Shown one piece after another: positions 42,247 to 50,497 of a stretch of 64,000 bases of DNA (positions within the stretch are counted from its first letter, which is position 1; each line of letters opens with the position of its first letter). This DNA comes from Stenotrophomonas maltophilia (GTDB lineage: Bacteria > Pseudomonadota > Gammaproteobacteria > Xanthomonadales > Xanthomonadaceae): contig DEVL01000003.1 in the NCBI GenBank assembly GCA_002363385.1, positions 620,505 to 684,504 on the forward strand, read 5' to 3'. A program made the translations under genes and the position numbers. The notes below the pieces were generated by a model. The model ran no database searches and was not told where the DNA came from. It saw only the letters and a list, made by a program, of their open reading frames with translations.

Positions 42247-42814
42247 GTTCACTCTCGTAACGTTCAATGTCAGGGGTACGGCCCAACAGATACCCCAATT
42301 GGTCCACGCCTTCCAGCAGACAGGTCTGCGAGAAGCCATCCAGCGGGAAGGCATACACGCGCCCATCGGGGGTGCGCAGTTCGCGTGCGGCCACATCAAT
42401 GGTCAGTTCGTCATCCGGGCGCTGCATCAGCGTCTGCACATCGGCTTCGTCCAGCACGATCGGCAGCAGGCCGTTCTTGAGTGAGTTGCCGCGGAAGATA
42501 TCGGCGATCTCGCTGCTGACGATGGCGCGCAGGCCCAGGTCGGTCAGGGCCCACGGCGCATGCTCACGCGAGGAGCCGCAGCCGAAGTTGCGGCCGGCCA
42601 GCAGGATGCTGCGGCCAGCGTTGCGCGGTTGGTTGAAGGGGAACGCCGGGTTCGGCACGCCCTCGCTCTGCCAGCGCCAATCATTGAAGGCGTGCTTGCC
42701 CAGGCCGACGCGCTCGGTGGTGGACAGAAAGCGCGCCGGAATGATCTGGTCGGTATCGATGTTGGTCTCGCGCAGCACCACGCTGGTCGAGGTCAGGGTA
42801 CGGAAGCCGCTCAT
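42236..42814 (-). CDS. leuD: 3-isopropylmalate dehydratase small subunit
   Basis: This 192-residue small subunit pairs with LeuC to isomerise 2- to 3-isopropylmalate. It shows the swivelling-domain motifs NIDTDQIIPARFL, LLAGRNFGCGSSREHAPWAL and DIFRGNSLKNGLLPIVL. Its ATG shares one base with the leuC stop (TGATG), and its end overlaps leuB, showing translational coupling on both sides. Confidence 0.97.
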   Translation of the reverse strand: MSGFRTLTSTSVVLRETNIDTDQIIPARFLSTTERVGLGKHAFNDWRWQSEGVPNPAFPFNQPRNAGRSILLAGRNFGCGSSREHAPWALTDLGLRAIVSSEIADIFRGNSLKNGLLPIVLDEADVQTLMQRPDDELTIDVAARELRTPDGRVYAFPLDGFSQTCLLEGVDQLGYLLGRTPDIERYESEHAR

Positions 42815-44235
42815 CAGGCCACCTCCAGCGTGGCATACAGTTCGCGTGGGTCGGCCACGCGGCCGTTCACCGCCGCCCAGGCGGCGGTCATCGGCGAGGC
42901 CAGCAGGGTGCGCGAACCGGGGCCTTGGCGGCCTTCGAAATTGCGGTTGCTGGTGCTGACCGCCAGTTGTCCCGGCGCGACCAGATCACCGTTCATGGCG
43001 ATGCACATCGAGCAGCCCGGCTCGCGCCATTCGGCACCGGCCGCGCGCACGACCACATCGATGCCTTCGGCTTCGGCCTGGCGCTTGACGATCTCCGAGC
43101 CCGGCACCACCAGCATGCGCACGCCTTCAGCGACGTGGCGGCCCTGCAGGACCTGCGCCACCTCGCGCATGTCGCTCAAGCGGCCGTTGGTGCAGGAACC
43201 GACGAACACCACATCCACCGGGGTGCCGGCCAGGGTCTGACCGGCGTGGAAGTGCATGTAATCCAGGCCCTTCTGGGCGGCCGCGTCGTTGGCCGCCGGA
43301 ATCGGCTGGTCCACCGCGATGGCAGTGCCGGGGTGGGTGCCCCAGGTGAGGGTCGGCCGGATGTCGGCGGCATCAATGTGGACCTCGACATCGAAGCGCG
43401 CCCCTTCATCGCTGCGCAGCTGCGACCACGCGGCCACGGCAGCATCGAAGTCGGCGCCCTTTGGACCACGCGGGGTGGCGGCCACCCAGTCAAAGGTGAT
43501 CTGATCGGGGGCGACCATGCCGGCACGTGCCCCGGCTTCGATGGACATATTGCACAACGTCATCCGTTGTTCCATGTCCATCGCTTCGATCGCGCTGCCG
43601 CGGAACTCCAGCACATGGCCGGTGCCGCCGTTGACGCCGATCACCCCGATGATGTGCAGCACCACATCCTTGGCGCCGACGCCCTGGGCCAGCGCGCCAT
43701 CGACGGTGATCGCCATGGTCTTGGCTTTACGCTGCAGCAGGCACTGGGTCGCCAGCACATGGCCGACCTCACTGGTGCCGATACCGAAGGCCAGCGCGCC
43801 AAACGCACCGTGTGTGGAGGTGTGGCTGTCGCCGCAGACGATGGTCATGCCCGGCTGGGTGAAGCCCTGCTCGGGGGCGATCACGTGCACGATGCCGCGA
43901 CTGGCCGACTGCAGGTCAAACAGCTCGATGCCGTGCGTGGCGCAGTTGTCGGCCAGCATCGCCACCTGGGCTTCAGAGGCGGCGCTGGCATAGGGCAGCT
44001 TGCCGTCGGCGCCGGCCGGCAGGGTGGGGGTGGAGTGATCCATCGTGGCCTTGGTCCGGTCCGGCCGGCGCGGGGAAAGGCCGCGCTCGCGCAGTTCGGT
44101 GAAGGCCTGCGGCGAGGTCACTTCGTGGATCAGGTGCAGGTCGATGTACAGCACGGCGGGCGCGCTGTCGGTCTCGGGAACGACGACGTGGGCATCCCAC
44201 AGTTTGTCGTACAGGGTGCGGGGAGCTGGGGTCAT
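42814..44235 (-). CDS. leuC: 3-isopropylmalate dehydratase large subunit
   Basis: This 473-residue aconitase-type subunit carries the [4Fe-4S] cluster: one Cys in FVGSCTNGRLSD and two in REPGCSMCIAMNGD. HLIHEVTSPQAF, IVCGDSHTSTHGAFGALAFGIGTSEVGHVLATQ and FDWVAATPRGPKG are further landmarks. The ATG at 44235 gives the family length; the longer frame to 44355 does not. It follows leuA after 41 bp and is coupled to leuD. Confidence 0.97.
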   Translation of the reverse strand: MTPAPRTLYDKLWDAHVVVPETDSAPAVLYIDLHLIHEVTSPQAFTELRERGLSPRRPDRTKATMDHSTPTLPAGADGKLPYASAASEAQVAMLADNCATHGIELFDLQSASRGIVHVIAPEQGFTQPGMTIVCGDSHTSTHGAFGALAFGIGTSEVGHVLATQCLLQRKAKTMAITVDGALAQGVGAKDVVLHIIGVIGVNGGTGHVLEFRGSAIEAMDMEQRMTLCNMSIEAGARAGMVAPDQITFDWVAATPRGPKGADFDAAVAAWSQLRSDEGARFDVEVHIDAADIRPTLTWGTHPGTAIAVDQPIPAANDAAAQKGLDYMHFHAGQTLAGTPVDVVFVGSCTNGRLSDMREVAQVLQGRHVAEGVRMLVVPGSEIVKRQAEAEGIDVVVRAAGAEWREPGCSMCIAMNGDLVAPGQLAVSTSNRNFEGRQGPGSRTLLASPMTAAWAAVNGRVADPRELYATLEVA

Positions 44236-44276
44236 GGACTGGCCTTGCTGCGGTTCGGGGTACGTAGTGGGGGTGC

Positions 44277-45830
44277 TCAGGCCGCTGCGGTGGCCGCGGG
44301 CTGGTCGGCCGTCGCGTTGCGCTGGCGCAGCAGACGGTTGGCGACCTCCAGCCACGCCAGTGCGGAGGCTTCGATGATGTCGCGGCTGGTGCCGGTGCCT
44401 TCGTACTCCACGCCCTCATGGCGCACGCTCAGGTTGGCTTCGCCGCGCGCATCGGCGCCGATGCCCACACTGTGCACGTGGTAGCTGTCCAGCATCAACT
44501 GCACACCGGTGGCGGCCGACAATGCACCGAACAGCGCATCGACCGGACCATCGCCCTGTGCCGTCTCGGCCACACGGTTGCCCTCTGGATCGGACAGTTC
44601 GACCAGCGCGTTGGCGCGGCTGCCGACATCGCTGATCGTCATCGAGGCCAGGCGATAGCCATTCTGGGTGGCGCTGCCCTGCATCAGGGTCTGCAGGTCG
44701 GCGTCGGTGACCACGCGCTGCTGCTCGCACAGCGCCTTGAACTGCTCGAAGACGTGCTTCAGCTCCTCCTCGTACAGGAAGAAGCCCAGCGCACGCAGGC
44801 GCTGTTCGACGGCGGCGCGCCCACTGTGGCGGCCCAGCACCATCTGCGAAGACTCCCAGCCGACGTCTTCCGGGCGCATGATTTCGTAGGTGCCGCGGTG
44901 GCGCAGCATGCCGTGCTGGTGGATGCCCGACTCGTGGGCGAAGGCGTTGGCGCCAACGATCGCCTTGTTGCGCTGGACCGGCATGCCGACCAGGCGCTGC
45001 AGCAGCTGCGAGGTGGCCACGATGCGCGGGGTGTTGATGCGCGTGTCTTCGTCATAGAAGGCATTGCGTACCTTCAGCACCATCGCGATCTCTTCCAGCG
45101 AGCAGTTGCCCGCGCGCTCGCCGATCCCGTTGACGGTGCACTCGACCTGGCGCGCGCCGCCTTCGATGGCGGCCAGCGAGTTGGCCACGGCCAGGCCCAG
45201 ATCGTTGTGGCAGTGCGCGCTGAAGATGATGCGGTCGCTGTCGGGCACCCCGGCGATCACGCGCTGGAACATGCCGCGGATCTCTTCCGGCGTGGTGAAG
45301 CCCACGGTGTCGGGCAGGTTGATGGTGGTGGCGCCGGCGGCCACGGCCACGCGGGCGACCTCGATCAGGAAGTCTTCCTCGGTACGCGTGGCGTCTTCGG
45401 CGGAGAACTCCACATCGCCTACGTAGCTGCGGGCCAGGCTGACGTGCTTGTGCACCGACTCCAGCACCTGTTCGCGGCTCATGCGCAGCTTGTGCTCGCG
45501 ATGCAGCGGGCTGGTCGACAGGAATACATGCAGGCGCGGGTTTGCCGCAGCCTCCAGCGCCTTGGCCGAGGTTTCAATATCGGCGGCCAGGCAGCGCGAC
45601 AGCACGGCCAGGGTCGGGCGTCGCACTTCGCGGGCGATCATCGCCATCGCTTCGCGGTCGGACTGGGAGCTGGCCGGGAAGCCGGTTTCCATGACATCCA
45701 CGCCCAATTCGTCCAGTGCGCGGGCCATCACCAGCTTCTGCTGCGGGCTCATGCTGCAGCCGGGCGATTGCTCGCCGTCGCGCAGGGTGGTGTCGAAAAT
45801 TCTGATTCGGGGGGAGTTGGGCGTGTTCAC
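44277..45830 (-). CDS. leuA: 2-isopropylmalate synthase
   Basis: This 517-residue enzyme condenses acetyl-CoA with 2-oxoisovalerate, the committed step of leucine synthesis. It has the TIM-barrel (RIFDTTLRDGEQSPGCSM metal and substrate site, HCHNDLGLAVANSLAAIEGGARQVECTVNGIGERAGN) and a C-terminal LeuA dimer regulatory domain (about 385-510) that mediates leucine inhibition. The start is GTG at 45830 with GAGGAG eight bases upstream. That GTG overlaps the stop of the threonine dehydratase gene by four bases (GTGA). The wider ORF to 46040 is not LeuA-like. Confidence 0.96.
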   Translation of the reverse strand: MNTPNSPRIRIFDTTLRDGEQSPGCSMSPQQKLVMARALDELGVDVMETGFPASSQSDREAMAMIAREVRRPTLAVLSRCLAADIETSAKALEAAANPRLHVFLSTSPLHREHKLRMSREQVLESVHKHVSLARSYVGDVEFSAEDATRTEEDFLIEVARVAVAAGATTINLPDTVGFTTPEEIRGMFQRVIAGVPDSDRIIFSAHCHNDLGLAVANSLAAIEGGARQVECTVNGIGERAGNCSLEEIAMVLKVRNAFYDEDTRINTPRIVATSQLLQRLVGMPVQRNKAIVGANAFAHESGIHQHGMLRHRGTYEIMRPEDVGWESSQMVLGRHSGRAAVEQRLRALGFFLYEEELKHVFEQFKALCEQQRVVTDADLQTLMQGSATQNGYRLASMTISDVGSRANALVELSDPEGNRVAETAQGDGPVDALFGALSAATGVQLMLDSYHVHSVGIGADARGEANLSVRHEGVEYEGTGTSRDIIEASALAWLEVANRLLRQRNATADQPAATAAA

Positions 45831-46939
45831 CAGGAGGTCTCCTCGACGGCAAGGTCGGATGGGATGGCAGAGGTAGGAATCGAAGCGGAAATCGGGGATG
45901 TCGCGAGCACGGTGGGTAGGGGCGGGCGTGTTCGCTCGCTGGCACGGCGGCGCGGTTTGCGCGGGGGGCGGGGACGGATATCGGCCAGCAGCTGGGCCAG
46001 GACCAGCGCATCGATGTTGCCGCCGGAGACCACCGCGCACTTGCGCTTGCCGGCGACGCGGCGACCGGCGGCCAGGGCCAGCGCGCCGGCGCCTTCGGCG
46101 ATCACATGTTCTTCCAGCGCCAGCCGCACCAGGGTTTCGCGCAGCTCGGCTTCACGCACGATGACCACATCATCCAGCAGTGCACTGCACAGCCTGCGGG
46201 TCAGGAAACCGGGAATCTTGACCTTGACGCCATCGGCCAGGGTGGCCGCCGGGGCGATCTCGCGCACATCGCCGCGGATGGCGCGGGCCATCGAATCGAC
46301 GCCCTCGACCTGCGCACCGACGATGCGAACGCCCTGCGATTTCAGCGCCAGCGCGACGCCAGAGGCCAGGCCACCGCCGCCGATCGGCACGATCACCACA
46401 TCAGGTGCATGCGGCGCCAGCTCGATGCCCAGCGTGCCCTGGCCGGCGATCACGTCCGGGTCGTCGAAGGCGGACAGGAAGCGGTAGCCGTGCTGGCCGG
46501 CCAAGGCGCGGGCGAAGGCATACGCCTCGTCGTAGCTATCGCCGTGCTGGCGTACCGTTGCACCCCAGTGGGCGACACCGGCGATCTTGGTGGCCGGGGC
46601 GCCGTGCGGCATCACCGTGATCGCCGGAATGTTCAAGCGGTAGGCGGCCCACGCCACGCCCTGGGCGTGGTTGCCGGCCGAGGCGCAGATGACCGGGCGG
46701 TCGTCGCCGCGCTCGCGACCGGCCAGCAGGGCGTTCAGAGCGCCGCGCACCTTGTACGAGCCGGTGCGCTGCAGGTTCTCCAGCTTCAGCCAGACGCCGA
46801 AACGTTCGGCGTAATGCAGGGGCGTGGGCGGCAGGAAGCGGCGCAGCCGCGCCTGCGCGGCCAGCACATCGGCGACGCTTACCTCGCCTACGTCCGGTTC
46901 CTGCGGGGTACGGCTAGCCGGCATCATGCACCCGGCCAT
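45827..46939 (-). CDS. ilvA: threonine dehydratase without ACT regulatory domain
   Basis: This PLP enzyme of about 370 residues deaminates threonine to 2-oxobutyrate, the isoleucine precursor. The PLP lysine lies in LQRTGSYKVRGALNAL, the phosphate-binding loop in VPIGGGGLASG, and CAVVSGGNIDALVL is near the end of the fold. Unlike E. coli IlvA it has no C-terminal ACT-like domains. In their place are about 45 residues rich in Pro, Arg and Ser (RPRPPRKPRRRASERTRPP...), ending in EETSW. Starts at 46939, 46927 and 46924 are possible. The length and operon position match the short enzyme of other xanthomonad ilv operons. Confidence 0.9.
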   Translation of the reverse strand: MAGCMMPASRTPQEPDVGEVSVADVLAAQARLRRFLPPTPLHYAERFGVWLKLENLQRTGSYKVRGALNALLAGRERGDDRPVICASAGNHAQGVAWAAYRLNIPAITVMPHGAPATKIAGVAHWGATVRQHGDSYDEAYAFARALAGQHGYRFLSAFDDPDVIAGQGTLGIELAPHAPDVVIVPIGGGGLASGVALALKSQGVRIVGAQVEGVDSMARAIRGDVREIAPAATLADGVKVKIPGFLTRRLCSALLDDVVIVREAELRETLVRLALEEHVIAEGAGALALAAGRRVAGKRKCAVVSGGNIDALVLAQLLADIRPRPPRKPRRRASERTRPPLPTVLATSPISASIPTSAIPSDLAVEETSW

Positions 46940-47077
46940 GGTGATCGTTCCGGCGCGACGCGCGCTGCCACGGCGCACGGTGGTGCGACGTCGTGCATCC
47001 TGCACGCGCACCATTTGCACATCCATGTGCTGCAAGAAGACACCTCCGTACCGGCACCGATGCAACGGTGCGGGCGT

Positions 47078-47338
47078 TCATGCGGATACTCCAGTACCGG
47101 GCTCCAGTGCGCTGATGCGCACCGACACACAGTCGTAGATCTTCTCGATCTGGCGGCGCAGCGTCTCGGGCGGACGCGTGCTGTCCACCACCAGCTGGAG
47201 GTGCCAGCGACCATCGTCGGCGGCGTTGGGCGCACCGGCGATCGCGCGCGGCGCGAAGCCGCGGCGTTCGGCCATGCCGATCACGCGCAGCAGCGCGCCT
47301 TCGGCCGGGGTCAGCACCAGGTCAAGCCGGTATTGCAT
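47078..47338 (-). CDS. ilvM: ACT-domain small subunit of acetolactate synthase (IlvM-like)
   Basis: This 86-residue ACT-domain protein (YRLDLVLTPAEGALLRVIGMAERRGFAPRAI, then WHLQLVVDS and LRRQIEKIYDCVSVRI) is the likely regulatory subunit of the acetolactate synthase encoded upstream. Its ATG lies 17 bp inside the end of ilvG with AGGAG upstream, giving tight coupling and matched amounts. A longer ORF to 47500 is a shadow of ilvG. A 138-bp gap separates it from the threonine dehydratase gene, the largest inside the operon. Confidence 0.9.
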   Translation of the reverse strand: MQYRLDLVLTPAEGALLRVIGMAERRGFAPRAIAGAPNAADDGRWHLQLVVDSTRPPETLRRQIEKIYDCVSVRISALEPGTGVSA

Positions 47339-49055
47339 TGGGGAACTCCTGGGACTGATGAGCGGGGTTGCTTTCCAGCATCGTGCTGTTGGCATTGTTG
47401 GGCGGCACCAGCGGCCACACGTTGGCACGCGCATCGATGGCCACATGCAGCAGCGCCGGGCCGGGCTGGGCCAGCATCGCGGCCAGGCCGCCTTCGACAT
47501 CGTCGCGCGCTTCGATGCGCGTGGCCGGAATACCGAATACCTGCGCCAGCGCAGCGAAGTCCGGGTTGTCGGACAGGTCGATCTCGCTGTAGCGCTCGGC
47601 GAAGAACAGCTCCTGCCACTGGCGGACCATGCCCAGCGAGCTGTTGTCCAACAGCACGATCTTCACCGGCAGGCGGCAGCGGGCGATGGTGACCAGCTCC
47701 TGCACGTTCATCATGAAACTGCCATCGCCGGAGACCAGCACCACAGTGCGATCGGGGCAGGCGAACTGCGCCCCCATCGCGGCGGGCAGGCCGAAGCCCA
47801 TGGTGCCCAGCGCGCCGCTGGTCAGGTGGTTGCGCGGGTGGGTGAAGCGGCAGTGCTGGGCGACCCACATCTGATGCTGGCCGACATCGCAGGCGATGAT
47901 CGCGTCGCTCGGCGCCAGCTCGCTCAGGCGCTTCAGCAGTGCCGGGGCGTAGATGTGCTTGCCCGGTGCGTCGTAGCGCGGGGCGAAGCGTTCACGGTGG
48001 CCCTGGCAGCGCTTGGCCCAGGCCTCCTGCGTGGCTGGCGCGGTGGCGGCAGCGGTCAGTGCGCGCAGCGCCGTACCGACGTTGCCCGGCACCGCGATGT
48101 CGGCGGTGCGCAGCTTGGAGATCTCGTACGCATCGGCATCGATATGCACGACGCGCGCAAACGGGGCGAACTCGTTCAACTTGCCGGTGGCGCGGTCATC
48201 GAAACGGGCGCCGACCACGATCAGCAGATCGCTTTCCTGCACGGCCATGTTGGCTGCGCGGGTGCCGTGCATGCCCAGCATGCCCAGGTAGTGCGGGTGC
48301 TGCGGCGGCAGTGCGCCCAGCCCGCGCAGGGTCAGCACGGTTGGAATGCGGGTCGCCTCGACGAAGGCACGGAAGTCCTCCACCGCATCGCCCAGCGCCA
48401 CGCCACCCCCGGCATAGATCACCGGCTTCTCGGCCCCGGCGATGGCGGCGATGGTCTGCGCGATGGCGTCGTCATTCGGCGCCGGCGGAGCGACCACCGT
48501 GGATGGCACGTGGTCGGGCAGGTGCGACGCATCGGCCACCTGCACGTCCTTGGGCAGATCGATCAGCACCGGCCCCGGGCGACCCTCGCGGGCGATACGG
48601 AACGCATCGGCGACCACCTGTGGCAGGTCATCGACCGAGCGCACCAGCCAGCTGTGTTTGACGATCGGCAGGGTCAGTCCAAACACGTCCAGTTCCTGGA
48701 ACGCGTCGGTGCCCAGCAGCGGGGTGGCGACCTGGCCGGTGATGCAGACCATCGGCACCGAATCCAGCATCGCATCGGCGATCCCGGTGACCAGGTTGGA
48801 CGCGCCCGGGCCCGAGGTGGCAACACAGACGCCGACCCGGCCGCTGGCACGGGCGAAGCCGTTGGCGGCCAGGGCTGCGCCCTGCTCGTGGCGGACCAGG
48901 ATGTGCTTCAGCCCGGAATCCACCAGGGCGTCGTAGAACGGCATGATGGTGCCGCCCGGATAGCCGAACAGCGTATGCACGCCCTCGGCTTCCAGGGCCT
49001 GCGTCAACCAGCGTGCGCCATTGCGGGGCGCGGTGCTGTGTGCGGAGGTGTTCAT
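47322..49055 (-). CDS. ilvG: acetolactate synthase large (catalytic) subunit
   Basis: This 577-residue thiamine-diphosphate enzyme makes acetolactate and acetohydroxybutyrate. The catalytic Glu lies in ILVRHEQGAALAANGFARASG. The FAD-binding middle domain and the ThDP-Mg motif GDGSFMMNVQELVTIARCRLPVKIVLLDNSSLGMVRQWQELFF are intact. FGYPGGTIMPFYDAL opens the protein. It follows ilvC after 39 bp and overlaps its small subunit. Unlike the wild-type K-12 ilvG it has no frameshift. Confidence 0.96.
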   Translation of the reverse strand: MNTSAHSTAPRNGARWLTQALEAEGVHTLFGYPGGTIMPFYDALVDSGLKHILVRHEQGAALAANGFARASGRVGVCVATSGPGASNLVTGIADAMLDSVPMVCITGQVATPLLGTDAFQELDVFGLTLPIVKHSWLVRSVDDLPQVVADAFRIAREGRPGPVLIDLPKDVQVADASHLPDHVPSTVVAPPAPNDDAIAQTIAAIAGAEKPVIYAGGGVALGDAVEDFRAFVEATRIPTVLTLRGLGALPPQHPHYLGMLGMHGTRAANMAVQESDLLIVVGARFDDRATGKLNEFAPFARVVHIDADAYEISKLRTADIAVPGNVGTALRALTAAATAPATQEAWAKRCQGHRERFAPRYDAPGKHIYAPALLKRLSELAPSDAIIACDVGQHQMWVAQHCRFTHPRNHLTSGALGTMGFGLPAAMGAQFACPDRTVVLVSGDGSFMMNVQELVTIARCRLPVKIVLLDNSSLGMVRQWQELFFAERYSEIDLSDNPDFAALAQVFGIPATRIEARDDVEGGLAAMLAQPGPALLHVAIDARANVWPLVPPNNANSTMLESNPAHQSQEFPNAIPA

Positions 49056-49094
49056 GCGGTGACCTTTACGAAAGCGGGTGGGGGAGCCGCGCGT

Positions 49095-50069
49095 TTACGC
49101 GGCTTGACTTTGCAACCAGACCATCTTGGCGCGCAGTTCTTTGCCCACCTTCTCGATCGGGTGCTCCAGATCGGCCTGCTTGAACTTGTTGTAGTTCGGC
49201 AGGCCCGCTTCGTACTCGGCGACCCAGTTCTTGGTGAAGGTGCCGTTCTGGATATCGGTCAGTACGTCCTTCATGCGCGCCTTGGTGCCGGCATCGATCA
49301 CGCGCGGGCCGCTGACGTAGTCGCCGTACTGCGCGGTTTCGGAGATGAACTCCAGCATGCGGGTGATGCCGCCTTCGTAGAACAGGTCCACGATCAGCTT
49401 CAGTTCGTGCAGCACTTCGTAGTAGGCGATTTCCGGCTGGTAGCCGGCTTCGACCAGCGTCTCGAAACCGGCCTGCACCAGGGCCGAAGCGCCACCGCAC
49501 AGCACGGCCTGCTCGCCGAACAGATCGGTTTCGGTCTCTTCCTTGAAGGTGGTCTGGATCAGGTTGGCGCGCGCGCCACCCAGGCCACCGGCGTAGGCCA
49601 GGGCGAACTCGGCGGCCTTGCCACTCTTGTCCTGGTAGACCGCCCAGATGCACGGCACACCGCGGCCGATCTCATACTCGCGACGGACCAGTGCACCCGG
49701 GCCCTTCGGTGCGACCAGCACCACGTCCAGATCCGCGCGCGGTTTGATCATGTCGAAATGCACGTTCAGACCATGCGCGAACAGCAGCACCGCGCCCTGT
49801 TTCATGTTCGGCGCGAGCACGTCTTCGTAGAGCTTCTTCTGCACCATGTCCGGGGTCAGCACGGCGACCAGATCGGCCTCCTTCACTGCCTCGGCCGGGG
49901 CTTTGACGGTGAAGCCATCGGCCTGTGCCTTGACCTCGGTCGGACCGCCCGGGCGCAGCCCGATGACGACATCGAAACCGGATTCACGCAGATTCAGCGC
50001 GTGCGCGCGGCCCTGGCTGCCGTAGCCGACAACAGCGATCTTGATCTGGGGCAGGTCGTTGGTGCTCAT
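49095..50069 (-). CDS. ilvC: ketol-acid reductoisomerase, class I
   Basis: This 324-residue enzyme isomerises and reduces acetolactate to dihydroxyisovalerate with NADPH and Mg. The Rossmann motif AVVGYGSQGRAHALNLRESG, VLLFAHGLNVHF, VAPKGPGALVRREYEIGRGVPC, the metal ligands in DLFGEQAVLCGG and LHELKLIVDLFYEGG, and ISETAQYGDYVSGPRV are present. The length marks the short class I form. It is the first structural gene of the operon, with AAAGGACC before the ATG and a strong hairpin with a T-tract only about 25 bp upstream of the start. Confidence 0.97.
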   Translation of the reverse strand: MSTNDLPQIKIAVVGYGSQGRAHALNLRESGFDVVIGLRPGGPTEVKAQADGFTVKAPAEAVKEADLVAVLTPDMVQKKLYEDVLAPNMKQGAVLLFAHGLNVHFDMIKPRADLDVVLVAPKGPGALVRREYEIGRGVPCIWAVYQDKSGKAAEFALAYAGGLGGARANLIQTTFKEETETDLFGEQAVLCGGASALVQAGFETLVEAGYQPEIAYYEVLHELKLIVDLFYEGGITRMLEFISETAQYGDYVSGPRVIDAGTKARMKDVLTDIQNGTFTKNWVAEYEAGLPNYNKFKQADLEHPIEKVGKELRAKMVWLQSQAA

Positions 50070-50091
50070 GGGGGAGGTCCTTTGGAGGCAA

Positions 50092-50128
50092 GAAAAAAGA
50101 GGGCCGACGGTCAGCGACGCGTCGGCCC
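50092..50128 (-). terminator. second terminator-like hairpin directly before ilvC
   Basis: On the minus strand GGGCCGAC (50128-50121), a 12-base loop and GTCGGCCC (50108-50101) are followed by TCTTTTTTCT. The hairpin ends about 25 bp before the ilvC ATG, inside the operon leader. The stop codon of a 39-codon ORF lies in its loop. Confidence 0.8.
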
Positions 50129-50230
50129 ATCAGGGGAAGGGGTGGCACCGGCCTGGCCGCGAGCACACGCGAACGCACCCGCCGTGGGGGCGGTGGGCGT
50201 CGGCTGGCTCGAGGTGGGCTGGCGGGTCAT
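50111..50230 (-). CDS. possible second leader ORF, Thr/Pro/Ala-rich
   Basis: A 39-codon ORF (starting MTRQPTSSQPTPTAPTAGAF) begins 51 bp downstream of the first attenuator, and its TGA falls in the loop of the second terminator. It has seven Thr and no Leu, Ile or Val. There is no clear Shine-Dalgarno. If translated, a terminating ribosome would cover the left arm of that hairpin. It could be a chance ORF. Confidence 0.3.
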   Translation of the reverse strand: MTRQPTSSQPTPTAPTAGAFACARGQAGATPSPDGPTRR

Positions 50231-50280
50231 GGTGGAAGGCAACTCGGAGGGGAGGATGGAAATCGAAGGGTTCTGAAACG

Positions 50281-50312
50281 AAAAAACCCGCACCTGGTCG
50301 GGTGCGGGTTTT
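50281..50312 (-). terminator. attenuator terminator of the ilv-leu operon
   Basis: On the minus strand AAAACCCGCACC, loop CGACCA, GGTGCGGGTTTT, then TT: a 12-bp stem with a T6 tract, 22 bp after the leader-peptide stop. Its left arm CCCGCACC (50294-50287) is also perfectly complementary to GGTGCGGG inside the leader ORF (50358-50351), giving an alternative antiterminator. Confidence 0.9.
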
Positions 50313-50334
50313 GATGGATACCTGGCAGTCTTGC

Positions 50335-50460
50335 TTACACGCCGGTCCGTCCCGCACCTGTTGGTTGGGTAATAAGTACGAGGACGAGAAGCGAATGGAT
50401 GGAGGCCGCGCCGTGGTCGGCGTGCTCGATGGATTCGCGGGTGGCTGTGCGCTGCAACAT
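50335..50460 (-). CDS. ilvL: ilv operon leader peptide
   Basis: A 41-codon ORF, too short for standard gene calling, reads MLQRTATRESIEHADHGA... and then IHSLLVLVLITQPTGAG before GV-stop. Seven consecutive codons specify Leu-Leu-Val-Leu-Val-Leu-Ile, followed by Thr, exactly the end products and precursor of the operon. The antiterminator strand GGTGCGGG lies nine bases after this run, and the terminator hairpin 22 bases after the stop. Ribosome stalling on the run would leave that strand free and allow read-through; normal translation would let the terminator form. The ATG lies 31 bases after a perfect TTGACA, so the mRNA may start at or near the ATG. Confidence 0.85.
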   Translation of the reverse strand: MLQRTATRESIEHADHGAASIHSLLVLVLITQPTGAGRTGV

Positions 50461-50491
50461 GAGATCGAGAAAACCACACGGGTTTTGGCGG

Positions 50492-50497
50492 TGTCAA
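50492..50497 (-). promoter_or_regulatory. -35 hexamer of the ilv-leu promoter
   Basis: A perfect TTGACA on the minus strand lies 31 bases before the leader-peptide ATG. The -10 region 16-18 bp downstream (GGTTTTCT) is poor in matches. The spacing predicts a start within a few bases of the ATG. Confidence 0.55.

Noticed and set aside
40000..46000. Horizontal transfer or disruption in the amino-acid genes
   Set aside because: Composition looks uniform, genes are complete, and the order is a plausible native xanthomonad operon.
47339..47500. N-terminal extension of the IlvM-like ACT protein
   Set aside because: The extra residues are an out-of-frame reading of ilvG; ATG 47338 has AGGAG and gives the normal ACT length.
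47178..50276. 1032-codon plus-strand ORF opposite ilvG and ilvC
   Set aside because: Same shadow effect over conserved genes; it also crosses the ilv leader and terminators.
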